The notes below the pieces were generated by a model that saw nothing but the letters and a program-made list of their open reading frames with translations, made no database searches and was not told where the DNA came from. The position numbers and the translations under genes are program-made. Positions 1 through 10,821 of a DNA stretch of 39,612 nt are shown piece by piece. Source of the DNA: Hymenobacter frigidus (GTDB taxonomy: Bacteria; Bacteroidota; Bacteroidia; Cytophagales; Hymenobacteraceae); the NCBI RefSeq assembly GCF_014640435.1, contig NZ_BMGY01000039.1, positions 1-39,612 of the forward strand, in the 5' to 3' direction. The stretch's first letter is position 1; every line of letters starts with the position of its first letter.

Positions 1-31
1 ACGCATCGAACACGTCTTAATGGAGGTCGGC

Positions 32-53
32 CAAAAGTACACCGTTACTTTTG
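32..53. promoter_or_regulatory. Back-to-back -7-like boxes at the left edge
   Basis: CAAAAGTA (32-39) and TACTTTTG (46-53) are exact reverse complements separated by six bases. Each matches the Bacteroidota -7 consensus TAnnTTTG, one per strand. The rightward copy lies 28 bp before the start of the transposase gene. No clear -33 TTG box is seen. The arrangement could also be a small hairpin at the end of a gene that enters from the left. Confidence 0.3.
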
Positions 54-81
54 CGTGACTACTTAACATCATCTTCAATCC

Positions 82-624
82 ATGACCAGCTTCCTCACCC
101 TGCGCCTGCACGGCACCATTCCCGCCGCCGCCGGCCGGGAGCTGCAAACCGCCCTGCGCCAGGCCCAGAAAGCCGGCACCGACCACCGCCTCTCCCAAAA
201 ACAATTCTTCGCCAGGTTCGACGCCGTGCTGGACCGCGCCCCCATCGGCCCCAGCTACTTCGAAAACGAAAAGATGGCCGAAGTGCTGGCCGGCGAAATC
301 ATGATGCTGGAAGAAACCGGCTTCACCATCCACGGTTTCGCCATTTTGCCCAACCACGCGCACGTGGTGCTGCACCTGCACGAGAGCAGCCACCTGTCCT
401 TCGCCAAAGCCCTCGACCTGCTGCACCTGCGCACGGGCACCGCCTGCCGCCGCCTGGTGCGCCCCAAACTGCCGCCCGAAGCCGAGTTCTGGCAAGTGGG
501 CTGGTTTGAATATGAGGTGAAAGACGAGGCCGAGCTGACGCGGGTGCTGGCCTACGTGCGCGGCAACGCCCGCCAGGCGGGCTTATCCGCCCGGTTTCAG
601 GAGTGGCCCTACGTGAATGAGTAG
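82..624 (+). CDS. REP-associated tyrosine transposase (Y1_Tnp/RAYT family)
   Basis: This 180-residue protein belongs by motif to the single-domain HUH Y1 transposases related to IS200/IS605 TnpA and to RAYTs. The HUH motif is visible as PNHAHVV near residue 91. The C-terminal block YVRGNARQAGL matches the usual Y-x-x-N-P-x-x-A-G-L block that carries the catalytic tyrosine region. Family members nick single-stranded DNA next to hairpins, and RAYTs are domesticated partners of REP palindromes. No IS ends or tnpB flank the gene, and a large palindrome lies directly downstream (694-845), which favours RAYT over an active IS. The ATG at 82 gives the usual family length. Confidence 0.85.
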   Translation: MTSFLTLRLHGTIPAAAGRELQTALRQAQKAGTDHRLSQKQFFARFDAVLDRAPIGPSYFENEKMAEVLAGEIMMLEETGFTIHGFAILPNHAHVVLHLHESSHLSFAKALDLLHLRTGTACRRLVRPKLPPEAEFWQVGWFEYEVKDEAELTRVLAYVRGNARQAGLSARFQEWPYVNE

Positions 625-670
625 TGGCTTGATAGAGTGGTTTTCAGGTCCGCAAACATCTTTAAAGGGA

Positions 671-893
671 GTTAAGAATTAAAAGTTAAGATTGAGGCTG
701 TTTAGTAATTTGTCAGTTGGTCATGCCGAGCGCAGCCGAGGCATCTCGCTCGAACCTTCCGGGCCGTTCAACGAAACGGGCGAGATGCCTCGACTGCGCT
801 CGGCATGACGGTCACTTAGTTCTTTTTGAATTCCTAAACAGCTTCATTCTGTCTGTCTGCCTAAATTTTAACTTTTAACTCTCAACTTTAAAC
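671..893. repeat. Nested REP-like palindrome behind the RAYT gene
   Basis: This structure fills most of the 366-bp gap between 624 and 991. The core arms 720-748 and 781-809 are complementary over 29 bp with one mismatch. They sit inside an element bounded by 12-bp inverted ends at 694-705 and 834-845 (GAGGCTGTTTAG against CTAAACAGCTTC). Outside these is a further AT-rich imperfect inverted repeat, TTAAGAATTAAAAGTTAAG against TTAACTTTTAACTCTCAA. Related copies are at 13969-14070, 19799-19894 and 31586-31745. No gene is seen in this gap. Confidence 0.85.
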
Positions 894-990
894 TCCGTGT
901 GATGAAGGCAAGACTGCTTTAGCCGCGCCCTCAAACCAAGAAGCCGCCGCCCCCACGTATATCCGGCCGGAGCCGTAGCTCCAGCAACTT

Positions 991-1953
991 ATGCACCCAT
1001 TGTTTCTCCTGTTTCTGGTTCTGCTGGGCTTCAGCAGCCGGGCGGCCCCGGTGCCAGCCGATACGCTGCACCCCATCGGCCCCGACCGACTGCTGAGCTA
1101 TACCTACGCCAACGACCTGTTTTTTCGCACCGATTACTACTTCACGCAGGGAATGACCCTCACGCTGGTGCACCCCGCCCTGGCCCGCCTACCGGTGCGC
1201 CACCTGCTACTCAGCGGCCCGAGTGGCAGCACGCAATACTACGGCCTCCGGCTGCGCTACGATGGCTTCACGCCTCTGCGCATTCAGGACCCATTCATCC
1301 GGGTCGGCGACCGGCCGTATGCGGCGTATGGCTACGCTTCTTTCTTCCGAATCAGCAACCAGCCGGCCCGGCACCAGCTGCTGACTACTGCGCTGGAACT
1401 GGGCTTCATTGGCCCGGCAGCGGGCGGCAAGGAGCTGCAAACGGCCATCCACCGCGCCACGGGCAACGCCGAGCCACGGGGTTGGGACTTCCAGATTCGC
1501 AACGCCCCCATCGTAGGATACCGCCTGGCTTTCGAAAAACAGCTAGCCGCCGCTTCAGGTCACGTCGAGTTATTGGGAACTACCGAAGCCTCGCTCAGCA
1601 CGCTTTACACCTACGCCAGCACCGGCCTGCGCCTGCGGGCCGGGCGGCTAAATCCGTATTTTAGCAGCCTGGGTTTAGCGGGCCAGAGTAGCTGGCAGCT
1701 GTACGGCCAGGCCACTTTAGAAGGCCGCCTCATCGGCTACGATGCCACGCTGCAAGGCGGCCTTTTCACCAGCAATGACCCGTACACGCTGGCCGCGGGA
1801 GCCATCTGCCGCACGGTGCTGCGCAGCTCGGGCGGCTTGGTGCTGGCGCATGAGAAGCTGAGTTTCGAGGCCACCGCAACTTGGACATCGCCGGAGTTTA
1901 CGGGTGGGCGCACGCACCGCTGGGGGCTGCTGGGCGTGACGGTGGCATTCTAG
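991..1953 (+). CDS. LpxR-family (DUF2219) outer-membrane lipid A deacylase-like protein
   Basis: The protein has 320 residues and a signal peptide of about 19 residues (hydrophobic core then SSRAA). It is followed by a barrel-like region with alternating aromatic strands and a C-terminal phenylalanine (TVAF). The N-terminal pattern ND-x-F-x-x-TD-x-YFTQG (residues about 41-55) and the DRPYAAY block near residue 109 are hallmarks of the LpxR/DUF2219 family. LpxR removes the 3'-acyloxyacyl group from lipid A in the outer membrane. The deacylase activity is inferred from family membership; many Bacteroidota members have not been tested. The ATG at 991 directly precedes the signal peptide. The gene is monocistronic and converges on the exporter gene that ends at 1973. 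Confidence 0.75.
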   Translation: MHPLFLLFLVLLGFSSRAAPVPADTLHPIGPDRLLSYTYANDLFFRTDYYFTQGMTLTLVHPALARLPVRHLLLSGPSGSTQYYGLRLRYDGFTPLRIQDPFIRVGDRPYAAYGYASFFRISNQPARHQLLTTALELGFIGPAAGGKELQTAIHRATGNAEPRGWDFQIRNAPIVGYRLAFEKQLAAASGHVELLGTTEASLSTLYTYASTGLRLRAGRLNPYFSSLGLAGQSSWQLYGQATLEGRLIGYDATLQGGLFTSNDPYTLAAGAICRTVLRSSGGLVLAHEKLSFEATATWTSPEFTGGRTHRWGLLGVTVAF

Positions 1954-1972
1954 ATAGGGTGCGGGGCGTACC

Positions 1973-2989
1973 CTACTTAGCCCGGTGAATAATCAGCACC
2001 CCGACCAAAATCACCCCCATGCCCAGCAAGTGCCAAAGGTTGAATGCCTCGCCATCGAACGCGCCCCAGGCCAGCGCCACAACGGGAATGAAATAGGTAC
2101 TCGATGAGGCAAACAGCGCTGTGGACTGCTGAATCAGCTTATTAAACAGCACCATGGCTACCGCCGTGCTCATGGTGGCCAGCAGCGCGATGTAGCCAAA
2201 CGCCACCCAGGCCCCCGGCGCCGTAGCCAGTTTATGCAGAAACCCCGTGCCCAGCAGCAAATACGCCAGCGCGGGCCCGCCAATGAGCAGCAGCAGCACC
2301 GCCGTCACGGCCATCGGCGTCATGCCACCGAGCTTGTGCTTGATGACGTTTACACTCACCCCGTAGCAAATGGTGGCAATCAAGATATAGATGCCATACC
2401 ACGCATTGCCCTCGCCGGTCGGCGTGTCGGTGCCGCCGCTGCCGCCGAGCAGCAGCATGACCACCGTGCCCACCAGGCCCAGCACAATGCCCAGCACCCG
2501 CAGGCCCGTGAGCCGCTGCCCAAACAGCAGCGCGCCCACCAGCAGCGTAAAAACCGCCGTGAGGGCGTTGAGCACGCCCGCCAGGCCAGAGGCCAGCTTG
2601 GTTTCGGCGTAGGCAAAGAGGAAAGCCGGAATCAGTGTACCCACCACCCCACTCACTGCCAGCCACTTGAAGCGGCTGCGCTCCACGGTGCCCACGTGGC
2701 GCAGGGCAAACGGCAGCAGCAGCAACGCGGCTACGCTTACCCGGGTAGCGCCCAGCTCCATGGCCGAAAACACCAGCAGCCCCTTTTTCATCAGAATAAA
2801 CGACGTGCCCCAAATGGCCGCCAGCGCCAGCAGCAGCATCCAGGCCACCGGCGAGGTGACGCCGGGTGTGAGCGGGCCAGCCGGAGTGGAAGCTGCTGTT
2901 TCGCTCGTATTTCCAGCCCCGCTCGGAACAACCGTGACGGACCTGGAATCGGGTGAGGAACTGGTAACGGATGGGTTTGTGGGCAGCAT
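1973..2989 (-). CDS. EamA/DMT-family inner-membrane transporter
   Basis: This is a drug/metabolite transporter-type permease with two EamA repeats. The first begins with AIWGTSFILMKKGL and each repeat has about five transmembrane segments. The second half is compact and the protein ends in a basic tail (IIHRAK). The substrate is unknown; relatives export amino acids or metabolites. A -7 box (TACCTTTG on this strand, 3001-2994) lies five bases before the ATG at 2989, so the mRNA may be leaderless. An upstream in-frame ATG at 3043 would lie inside the promoter and was not chosen. The first 50 or so residues are Ser/Thr/Pro-rich and not membrane-like, so a later start near residue 50 is possible. 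Confidence 0.85.
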   Translation of the reverse strand: MLPTNPSVTSSSPDSRSVTVVPSGAGNTSETAASTPAGPLTPGVTSPVAWMLLLALAAIWGTSFILMKKGLLVFSAMELGATRVSVAALLLLPFALRHVGTVERSRFKWLAVSGVVGTLIPAFLFAYAETKLASGLAGVLNALTAVFTLLVGALLFGQRLTGLRVLGIVLGLVGTVVMLLLGGSGGTDTPTGEGNAWYGIYILIATICYGVSVNVIKHKLGGMTPMAVTAVLLLLIGGPALAYLLLGTGFLHKLATAPGAWVAFGYIALLATMSTAVAMVLFNKLIQQSTALFASSSTYFIPVVALAWGAFDGEAFNLWHLLGMGVILVGVLIIHRAK

Positions 2990-2993
2990 GGCG

Positions 2994-3001
2994 CAAAGGT
3001 A
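2994..3001 (-). promoter_or_regulatory. Putative -7 box for the EamA transporter
   Basis: The minus strand reads TACCTTTG, a full match to TAnnTTTG, five bases upstream of the ATG at 2989. No good -33 TTG box is seen at the expected distance. It is divergent to the hemA -7 box 92 bp away. Confidence 0.4.
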
Positions 3002-3092
3002 CGCGGCCTCCGCACGGCTGCCCGCAGCTAATTGCATGGGCACCCGAACCGGAGCCTGGGTCTGGTTGTTTCATTCTTACCGATTCCTGCCG

Positions 3093-3100
3093 TAATTTTG
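3093..3100 (+). promoter_or_regulatory. Putative -7 box for hemA
   Basis: TAATTTTG matches the Bacteroidota -7 consensus and lies 27 bp before the chosen ATG (3128), leaving a leader of roughly 20 nt. A TTG at 3066-3068 is a possible but slightly distant -33 element. Confidence 0.4.
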
Positions 3101-3127
3101 TAGTCCGGTTTCGTGCCGATTCTATTT

Positions 3128-4399
3128 ATGTCGCATCCGTTCAAGGCCGTTAGTCTCTCCTTCAAGAAAGCCCCGCTCGACATCCGCGAGCTGCTTTCGC
3201 TGGACGAGGCCGCTTGCCGTCGTTTCCTGCACACGCTCCACCACGATTTGGGTCTGTCCGACCTGCTCGTGCTGAGTACCTGCAACCGCACTGAGGTTTA
3301 CTACGCCGCCGAAGATGACCGCAGCCGCGAAATCATCCTCGCCCTCGGCGACCTGAAAAACCGCCCCGACGTGGGCCAGTTCCTGCCCTACTTTGACCTG
3401 CTGCCCGAGGCCGAGGCCGCCGTGCAGCACCTTTTTGAAGTAGCCATGGGCCTTGATGCCCAGGTAGTGGGCGACCTGCAAATCAGCAATCAGGTGAAGA
3501 TGGCCTACCAGTGGGCCGCCGACGCCGACGCCGCCGGCCCCTTCCTGCACCGCCTCATGCACACGGTGTTCTTCACCAATAAGCGCGTGCAAACCGAAAC
3601 CAGCTTCCGCGATGGGGCGGCCTCGATGAGCTACGCCGCCCTGGAATTGGTCGAAGAGCTGACCGCCGACGTGGCCAACCCACGCGTGCTGGTGGTGGGC
3701 TTGGGCGAAATCGGGGCCGACGTGTGCCGCCACCTGGCCGCCAGCAAGGTCTTCAGCGACGTTACCATCTGCAACCGCACCCGCGCCAAGGCCGAGGCTT
3801 TGGCCGAGGAATGCGGCATGCGCCTCGTGGACTTCGAAGACCTGATGCCCGCCCTGAAAGAGGCCGATATCATCATCTCCTCCATCAACCGCGCCGAGCC
3901 CTTCTTCACCCGTGAGCTGGCTGAGAACCTCGACGTCCTCAGCTTTAAGTTTTTCGTGGACCTGAGCGTGCCCCGCAGCATTGCCGCCGATGTGGAGCAA
4001 GTGCCCGGCGTGCTGGTCTACAACATCGACGCCATTCAGAGCAAAGCCTCAACCGCCCTGCAAACCCGCCTCGCGGCCGTGCCACAAGTGCGTGCCATTA
4101 TCGCCGAAAGCACTGCCAGCCTCAACGACTGGGCCAAGGAAATGATGGTTTCGCCCCTCATCCAAAAGATGAAGGCCAACCTCGAAACCATGCGCCAGGA
4201 AGAGCTGGAGCGCTACCAGAAAAAAGCCACCCCCGCCGAAAGCAAGCTCCTCGACGAAGCCACCCGCTCGCTGATGCAAAAGATTCTCAAGCAGCACGTG
4301 CTGCACCTGAAATCGGCCTGCAAGCGCGATGAAGCCGACAAGCTGGTGGCCATGCTGGGCGAGATGTTCGACTTGGAAAAGACAGCGGAAACGGTATAA
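3128..4399 (+). CDS. hemA: Glutamyl-tRNA reductase
   Basis: The enzyme reduces Glu-tRNA(Glu) to glutamate-1-semialdehyde with NADPH, the first step of C5 tetrapyrrole (haem, sirohaem, cobalamin) synthesis. The 423-residue protein has the catalytic cysteine in STCNRTE (Cys52). An NADPH-binding Rossmann motif GLGEIG lies near residue 188. The helical dimerisation domain at the C terminus carries many Glu/Lys residues, as in HemA. The ATG at 3128 gives the standard N terminus (SHPFKAVSLSFKKAPLDIRE); an in-frame GTG at 3113 is less likely because it lies very close to the -7 box. The gene is followed directly by a terminator, so it appears monocistronic. It supplies precursor for any haem or B12 the cell makes. 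Confidence 0.95.
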   Translation: MSHPFKAVSLSFKKAPLDIRELLSLDEAACRRFLHTLHHDLGLSDLLVLSTCNRTEVYYAAEDDRSREIILALGDLKNRPDVGQFLPYFDLLPEAEAAVQHLFEVAMGLDAQVVGDLQISNQVKMAYQWAADADAAGPFLHRLMHTVFFTNKRVQTETSFRDGAASMSYAALELVEELTADVANPRVLVVGLGEIGADVCRHLAASKVFSDVTICNRTRAKAEALAEECGMRLVDFEDLMPALKEADIIISSINRAEPFFTRELAENLDVLSFKFFVDLSVPRSIAADVEQVPGVLVYNIDAIQSKASTALQTRLAAVPQVRAIIAESTASLNDWAKEMMVSPLIQKMKANLETMRQEELERYQKKATPAESKLLDEATRSLMQKILKQHVLHLKSACKRDEADKLVAMLGEMFDLEKTAETV

Positions 4400-4468
4400 C
4401 CTCACCTCCGGCCCCGGTTCGCTTGAAGCGCGAAGCCCGCGGAGAGGAGAGCCAGACGATTTACAAAG

Positions 4469-4504
4469 AAGCCCCGACTCAAAAAATGAGCCGGGGCTTT
4501 TCGT
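4469..4504 (+). terminator. Intrinsic terminator after hemA
   Basis: The arms AAGCCCCGACTCA and TGAGCCGGGGCTT pair with one mismatch around a short A-rich loop, and a TTTT run follows. It ends hemA transcription and lies between hemA and the convergent fdhF-like gene. Confidence 0.8.
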
Positions 4505-4527
4505 TATCCTACAAAACCACTGCGGGC

Positions 4528-4560
4528 CGCCGTAGCTCCCCTCTCCGCTGGAGAGGGGCC
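4528..4560. repeat. GGAGAGGGG hairpin between hemA and fdhF-like gene
   Basis: CCCCTCTCC (4538-4546) and GGAGAGGGG (4550-4558) form a perfect 9-bp stem with a 3-nt loop. The related half-element GCGGAGAGGAGAGC near 4439-4452 pairs with it at 13 of 14 positions, so 4400-4573 as a whole is a composite palindrome. The sequence resembles the CCTCTCC-type palindrome inside metH (33129-33242). It may help terminate the leftward fdhF operon. Confidence 0.6.
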
Positions 4561-4573
4561 GACGGGGCGCGGT

Positions 4574-7162
<2,589 letters not shown>

Positions 7163-7169
7163 AATGATG

Positions 7170-7277
7170 AGTGTTGAATTATGAGTTGTGAGTTACGAGT
7201 TGAAACGAATGAAAAAAGAGTTAGGAGCGATTCGCGCCGATTGCCGATTTGCAACTCATAACTCATAATTCAACACT
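7170..7277. repeat. AT-rich palindrome between the fdhF-like gene and its upstream neighbour
   Basis: Arms 7170-7194 and 7253-7277 are reverse complements over 25 bp with one mismatch and are built from GAGTT/AATTATGAGTT units. The element fills most of the 125-bp gap. A related repeat lies at 38943-39012. Confidence 0.8.
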
Positions 7278-7287
7278 TGTAACTCAC

Positions 7288-7623
7288 TCAGTGTCGGCAG
7301 TCCAAATCCTTTTCAACCAAAACGCGCAGGTGCTGCGCTTCGGCCAGGGATAAATTCTCAGAGAAACCGTTTTGTTCGGTATTAGCCCAAGTGGTAGCTA
7401 ATGCATTGGGCACCAACACGGTAAGACCAGTGGCATCGAATCGTACCTGCACAGTGGCGGCGGCACTGGCTTCGGAGGCACGCTCCAGCGCGTAGGTCAT
7501 CTGCTGCTGCGGGCCGGTCCCAAAGTGCACCACGGCGGCTACCCGGCCCTTTTGGGCAAAATCCCGCACTTCACTTTCGGAAAGGCGGAGGCGCAGGGTG
7601 TCGTCTTCAATGCGAAGCTTCAT
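7288..7623 (-). CDS. Small conserved protein linked to formate-dehydrogenase genes (DUF7009-like)
   Basis: This is a 111-residue soluble protein starting MKLRIEDDTLRLRLSESEV. It is predicted to be mostly beta-strand, with a DLDCRH C terminus that could bind metal. It resembles a short Bacteroidota family of unknown function that I recall beside fdhF/fdhD (assigned DUF7009); this assignment is from memory, not a search. It lies between the fdhF-like gene and fdhD on the same strand, so a role in maturing or regulating the molybdoenzyme is an inference from context only. Confidence 0.6.
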   Translation of the reverse strand: MKLRIEDDTLRLRLSESEVRDFAQKGRVAAVVHFGTGPQQQMTYALERASEASAAATVQVRFDATGLTVLVPNALATTWANTEQNGFSENLSLAEAQHLRVLVEKDLDCRH

Positions 7624-7722
7624 GAACAGGTCAAACGGAAATTAGTAGGTCTCAAAGTTAAACGCAAGAGCAAGCCGAGCGTTGCTTAGCTATAGCTATT
7701 GAGCAAATTTACTCATTGGCAT

Positions 7723-8592
7723 TCAATCGCCCAGCCGCCAGCCGTGGCTGTAGATGTTGTAGCGCCCCTGGCGCACAAAGCCCAGCACCGTCATGCCGAA
7801 GCTTTCGGCAGCCTGCACGGCCAGGCTGCTCGGGGCCCCCACGGCGGCCAGCACGCCAATGCCGGCGGCGGCGGCTTTCTGCACCAGCTCGAAGCTGGCC
7901 CGGCCGCTTACCAGCAGCACGTGCTGGTGCAGCGGCAGCCACCCGGCCAGCAGCGCCGCGCCGATGACCTTATCCAAAGCGTTGTGGCGGCCCACGTCTT
8001 CGCGCAGCAGCAGCAGCTCGCCCGCCGGGGTAAACAAAGCGGCGGCGTGCTGGCCGCCGGTTTGCTCGAAGCCGGCCTGGGCGGCGCGCAGGCGCTCAGG
8101 CAGCAGGTGCACGGTGTCGTAGGCAAGGCGCGGGCCGCTGGTGGGCAGCACGGGGCAAGAAGTGGTGCGCACGGCGTCGATGCTGGTTTTGCCACAGACG
8201 CCGCAGCTGGAGCTGGTGTAAAAATGCCGCTCCATGGCCCCAAAATCAACCTTGACGTGCGCCGCCAATTCGGCGCGGGTCACGTTGCCGGCTTCTTCGG
8301 CTTTCTGCACATCGGGGCAGGGAATGATGCCCAGCACGTCGGATTTGGCTTGAATGATGCCTTCGGTGAGCAGAAAACCGGCGGCCAGCTCCTCATCGTG
8401 CCCGGGCGTGCGCATGGTCACCGACAGGGTGCGGTGCCGACGCTGGCCGTCCACTTCGTAGCCCACCCGGATTTCCAACGGCTCCTCAGCGGCCAGCTGG
8501 TCGGAAGCCGGCACGGGCGGGCCGCCGCCGCTCACCTTTTGAATGGTGGCGAATTCGTAGCTGGCGGCGGGCAATAAAATAGCGGGCTCCAT
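7723..8592 (-). CDS. fdhD: Formate dehydrogenase accessory sulfurtransferase FdhD
   Basis: FdhD carries sulfur from a cysteine desulfurase to the molybdenum cofactor, which formate dehydrogenase-type enzymes require for activity. The 289-residue protein shows the sulfur-relay CxxC motif as SSSCGVCGKTS (near residues 125-132). The conserved block REDVGRHNALDKVIG follows, then LLVSGRASFELVQKA. The length fits the family. The ATG at 8592 opens the reading frame at a normal N terminus. It is the first gene of the leftward fdhD, small gene, fdhF-like group, 99 bp from the next gene. The 284 bp upstream to the sigma gene show no gene. Confidence 0.93.
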   Translation of the reverse strand: MEPAILLPAASYEFATIQKVSGGGPPVPASDQLAAEEPLEIRVGYEVDGQRRHRTLSVTMRTPGHDEELAAGFLLTEGIIQAKSDVLGIIPCPDVQKAEEAGNVTRAELAAHVKVDFGAMERHFYTSSSCGVCGKTSIDAVRTTSCPVLPTSGPRLAYDTVHLLPERLRAAQAGFEQTGGQHAAALFTPAGELLLLREDVGRHNALDKVIGAALLAGWLPLHQHVLLVSGRASFELVQKAAAAGIGVLAAVGAPSSLAVQAAESFGMTVLGFVRQGRYNIYSHGWRLGD

Positions 8593-8876
8593 AGTGGGCG
8601 AATAGCGAGATACAAATTAACGCAGGGGAGAACGAGCGGCTCCCGAATGACGAAGTGCGGCGCGGGGCGACGGCAGACCCGCAAGACCATTAGTGCGCAA
8701 CTCAAACAGTACATTATAAGCGGCAGTTTGGTGCCCGATACCCCCAATGCGCCCGACAGGACCTTTTTTCCGCTTGGTTGGGCCGGCCCGTCGCGCGTGC
8801 CAGAATCGCGGTTTCGTTCCGCAATCGATTCCGGCCTTATCTTTTGGGCCAATTAGTTTTTATCACCCCGCATTCG

Positions 8877-9497
8877 ATGAAAGTGCTGCTGTTATCGCAT
8901 AAGTCTTTAGCGCCGTTGCGTACGGCCTGGGACGACGTGGCGTTGGTGCAGGCCCTGGCCCAGGACGATGAGTTGGCCTTCGCGGAGATATACGAGCGCT
9001 ACTACGCCCCGCTGCACGCGCAGGCCCGCCGCAAGCTGCCCAGCGCCCACGACGCCGAAGAGCTCGTGCAGGACTTGTTCGTCGCGCTCTGGCACAAGCG
9101 GCACACCGCCGTCATTCAGCAGCTGAATGCCTACTTGTTCACGGCTCTTAAGTACCGCGTAATCGACTGCGTACGGGCCCGGCTGGTGCGCAAAAACTAC
9201 GCGGCCACCTTCCCCCAGCACTTGGCTAAGCCCGACCGCGGTACCGAGGAAACCGTGGCCGCCGCCGACCTTTCGGCCGCGCTGGCCGCCAGCGTGGGCA
9301 GCCTGCCCGGCCACGCCCAGGAAGTATTCCGCCTCAGCCGTATGGAACACCGTTCGGTGCCTGAAATCGCGGCTCATTTGCACGTATCGGCCAAAACGGT
9401 AGAATACCACTTGTCACGCTCGCTAAAATTACTCCGCCTGCATCTCCGGGATTTTCTGGTGGGTGTGGCACTTTTCCACATCATAATAAGCAGTTGA
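8877..9497 (+). CDS. ECF-type RNA polymerase sigma factor
   Basis: A 206-residue sigma-70 family protein of the Bacteroidota ECF type. Region 2 runs from LAFAEIYERYYAPLHAQA to EELVQDLFVALWHKR. Region 4 contains the HTH VPEIAAHLHVSAKTVEYHLSRSLKLLR. It should redirect RNA polymerase to genes controlled by the downstream FecR anti-sigma factor. The ATG at 8877 places region 2 at the normal distance; an open frame extends upstream to 8778 without family features. The gene is followed by 239 bp of non-coding sequence, then fecR-like and receptor genes on the same strand, the usual FecI-FecR-FecA order. Confidence 0.92.
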   Translation: MKVLLLSHKSLAPLRTAWDDVALVQALAQDDELAFAEIYERYYAPLHAQARRKLPSAHDAEELVQDLFVALWHKRHTAVIQQLNAYLFTALKYRVIDCVRARLVRKNYAATFPQHLAKPDRGTEETVAAADLSAALAASVGSLPGHAQEVFRLSRMEHRSVPEIAAHLHVSAKTVEYHLSRSLKLLRLHLRDFLVGVALFHIIISS

Positions 9498-9736
9498 TTC
9501 CGCTGGCTGGCCACTGCCGGCGGCTCCGGGGCAAGTGCGCTCATGGGCAGACCTGCGCCGGAAATAAACCACACATTGTCAGCGCATTAAGCCGCCGGCT
9601 TTGAGGGGCGCGACGCACTTCCGCCGGCTTCGACCCCGGCATACTGGACTGCCCTTAAAAAAAATGTGAATCTCGCACCAGGGATGCGGGCGCTTGAATC
9701 GACTTGACCAAAGACCCACCCCCGGCCCGGCCAATC

Positions 9737-10768
9737 ATGAAGCACGCCTACTTTGCCAGTTTGCTGAAGCGCTACTTGCACGATGACTGCACTCAGGGCG
9801 AGGCGTGGACGGTGGACCAGTGGTACGAAGCCCGCGACATGCCCCGGCCGGCCCCGGCCACTCCGGCCGAGCAAGCCGCCACCAAAGCCCGCGTATGGCA
9901 GCAAATACAGGCCCGTACCCGGCCGAGGCCGGCCGCGTGGCGCACGCCGCAGTTCCGCTGGGCGGCGGCCGCGCTGCTGGCCCTGGGTTTGGGCCTGGGC
10001 GGGCGGGTGCTGAGCCCACGCCGACTGGCCCTGGCACCCGCCGTTGCCACTATTGCACCGCCCACGGTGAGGATACGAGCGGCGGGCGGTTGGCTCACCT
10101 GCACCAACCCCACGGCCCAAACGGCACCGCTCACACTAAACGATGGCAGCACGGTGCTGCTGCAACCTCACAGCCGCCTGCACTACCCGCAACGGTTTGA
10201 CGGGGCCGAACGGGTGGTAACGCTGCAAGGCGAGGCTTTTTTTCAAGTGTTTCACAATCCGAGCCGACCGTTTCGGGTGCTCACGGACAAGATAGAAACC
10301 GTGGTGTTGGGCACGAGCTTCACGGTGCGGGCCTTTCCCGGCCAGCCCGATGCGGCCGTGATGGTGCGCACTGGCCGGGTACGGGTGCGCCCGCGGCCCA
10401 ACTCGCACGGCCTCGCCACCCGGCCCGGCCCCGGCCTGGTGCTCCGGCCCAACCAGCAGGTGGTATACTCGCCCCAGCTACGGGAACTACGGCCCGAGCT
10501 GATAGACGAACCGACCTTGCTGCAGACGCAGCCTTTGACGTTTGACGAGCGGCCGGTAGCGGAGGTGCTGGCCACTTTGCAAACCAGCTACGGCGTACCC
10601 ATCCGCTACGACGGCGCGACCCTGGCCACCTGCACGGTGAGCCTGGGCTTCGTTCCTGCCCAATCCTTGTTCGACAAGCTCGACCTACTGTGCCAGACCC
10701 TGGGGGCCAGCTACGAGCGCGCCGACGAAACCATCATCTTCCGCAGCCGCGGCTGCCAGACGGAATAG
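9737..10768 (+). CDS. FecR-family anti-sigma factor (DUF4974 C terminus)
   Basis: This 343-residue inner-membrane regulator has a cytoplasmic N-terminal segment of about 75 residues and one transmembrane helix (AAAALLALGLGLGG). The periplasmic FecR domain includes LNDGSTVLLQPHSRLHYP and GEAFFQV. The C-terminal STN-like DUF4974 domain starts near LTFDERPVAEVLATL. Such proteins hold the ECF sigma factor and release it when the TonB receptor signals. The ATG at 9737 was chosen over a TTG at 9704 because it gives the usual short N terminus. It is 53 bp upstream of the receptor and probably co-transcribed with it. Confidence 0.9.
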   Translation: MKHAYFASLLKRYLHDDCTQGEAWTVDQWYEARDMPRPAPATPAEQAATKARVWQQIQARTRPRPAAWRTPQFRWAAAALLALGLGLGGRVLSPRRLALAPAVATIAPPTVRIRAAGGWLTCTNPTAQTAPLTLNDGSTVLLQPHSRLHYPQRFDGAERVVTLQGEAFFQVFHNPSRPFRVLTDKIETVVLGTSFTVRAFPGQPDAAVMVRTGRVRVRPRPNSHGLATRPGPGLVLRPNQQVVYSPQLRELRPELIDEPTLLQTQPLTFDERPVAEVLATLQTSYGVPIRYDGATLATCTVSLGFVPAQSLFDKLDLLCQTLGASYERADETIIFRSRGCQTE

Positions 10769-10821
10769 CTCAACCGCATACGCTTCATCTCCATTTTTTC
10801 CCACCAACATTACCCTATTTC

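Noticed and set aside
2..58. Open frame at the left edge ending VGQKYTVTFA, a possible C terminus of an upstream gene
   Set aside because: Only 18 codons are visible and the same bases form a good pair of -7 boxes, so the two readings cannot be separated.
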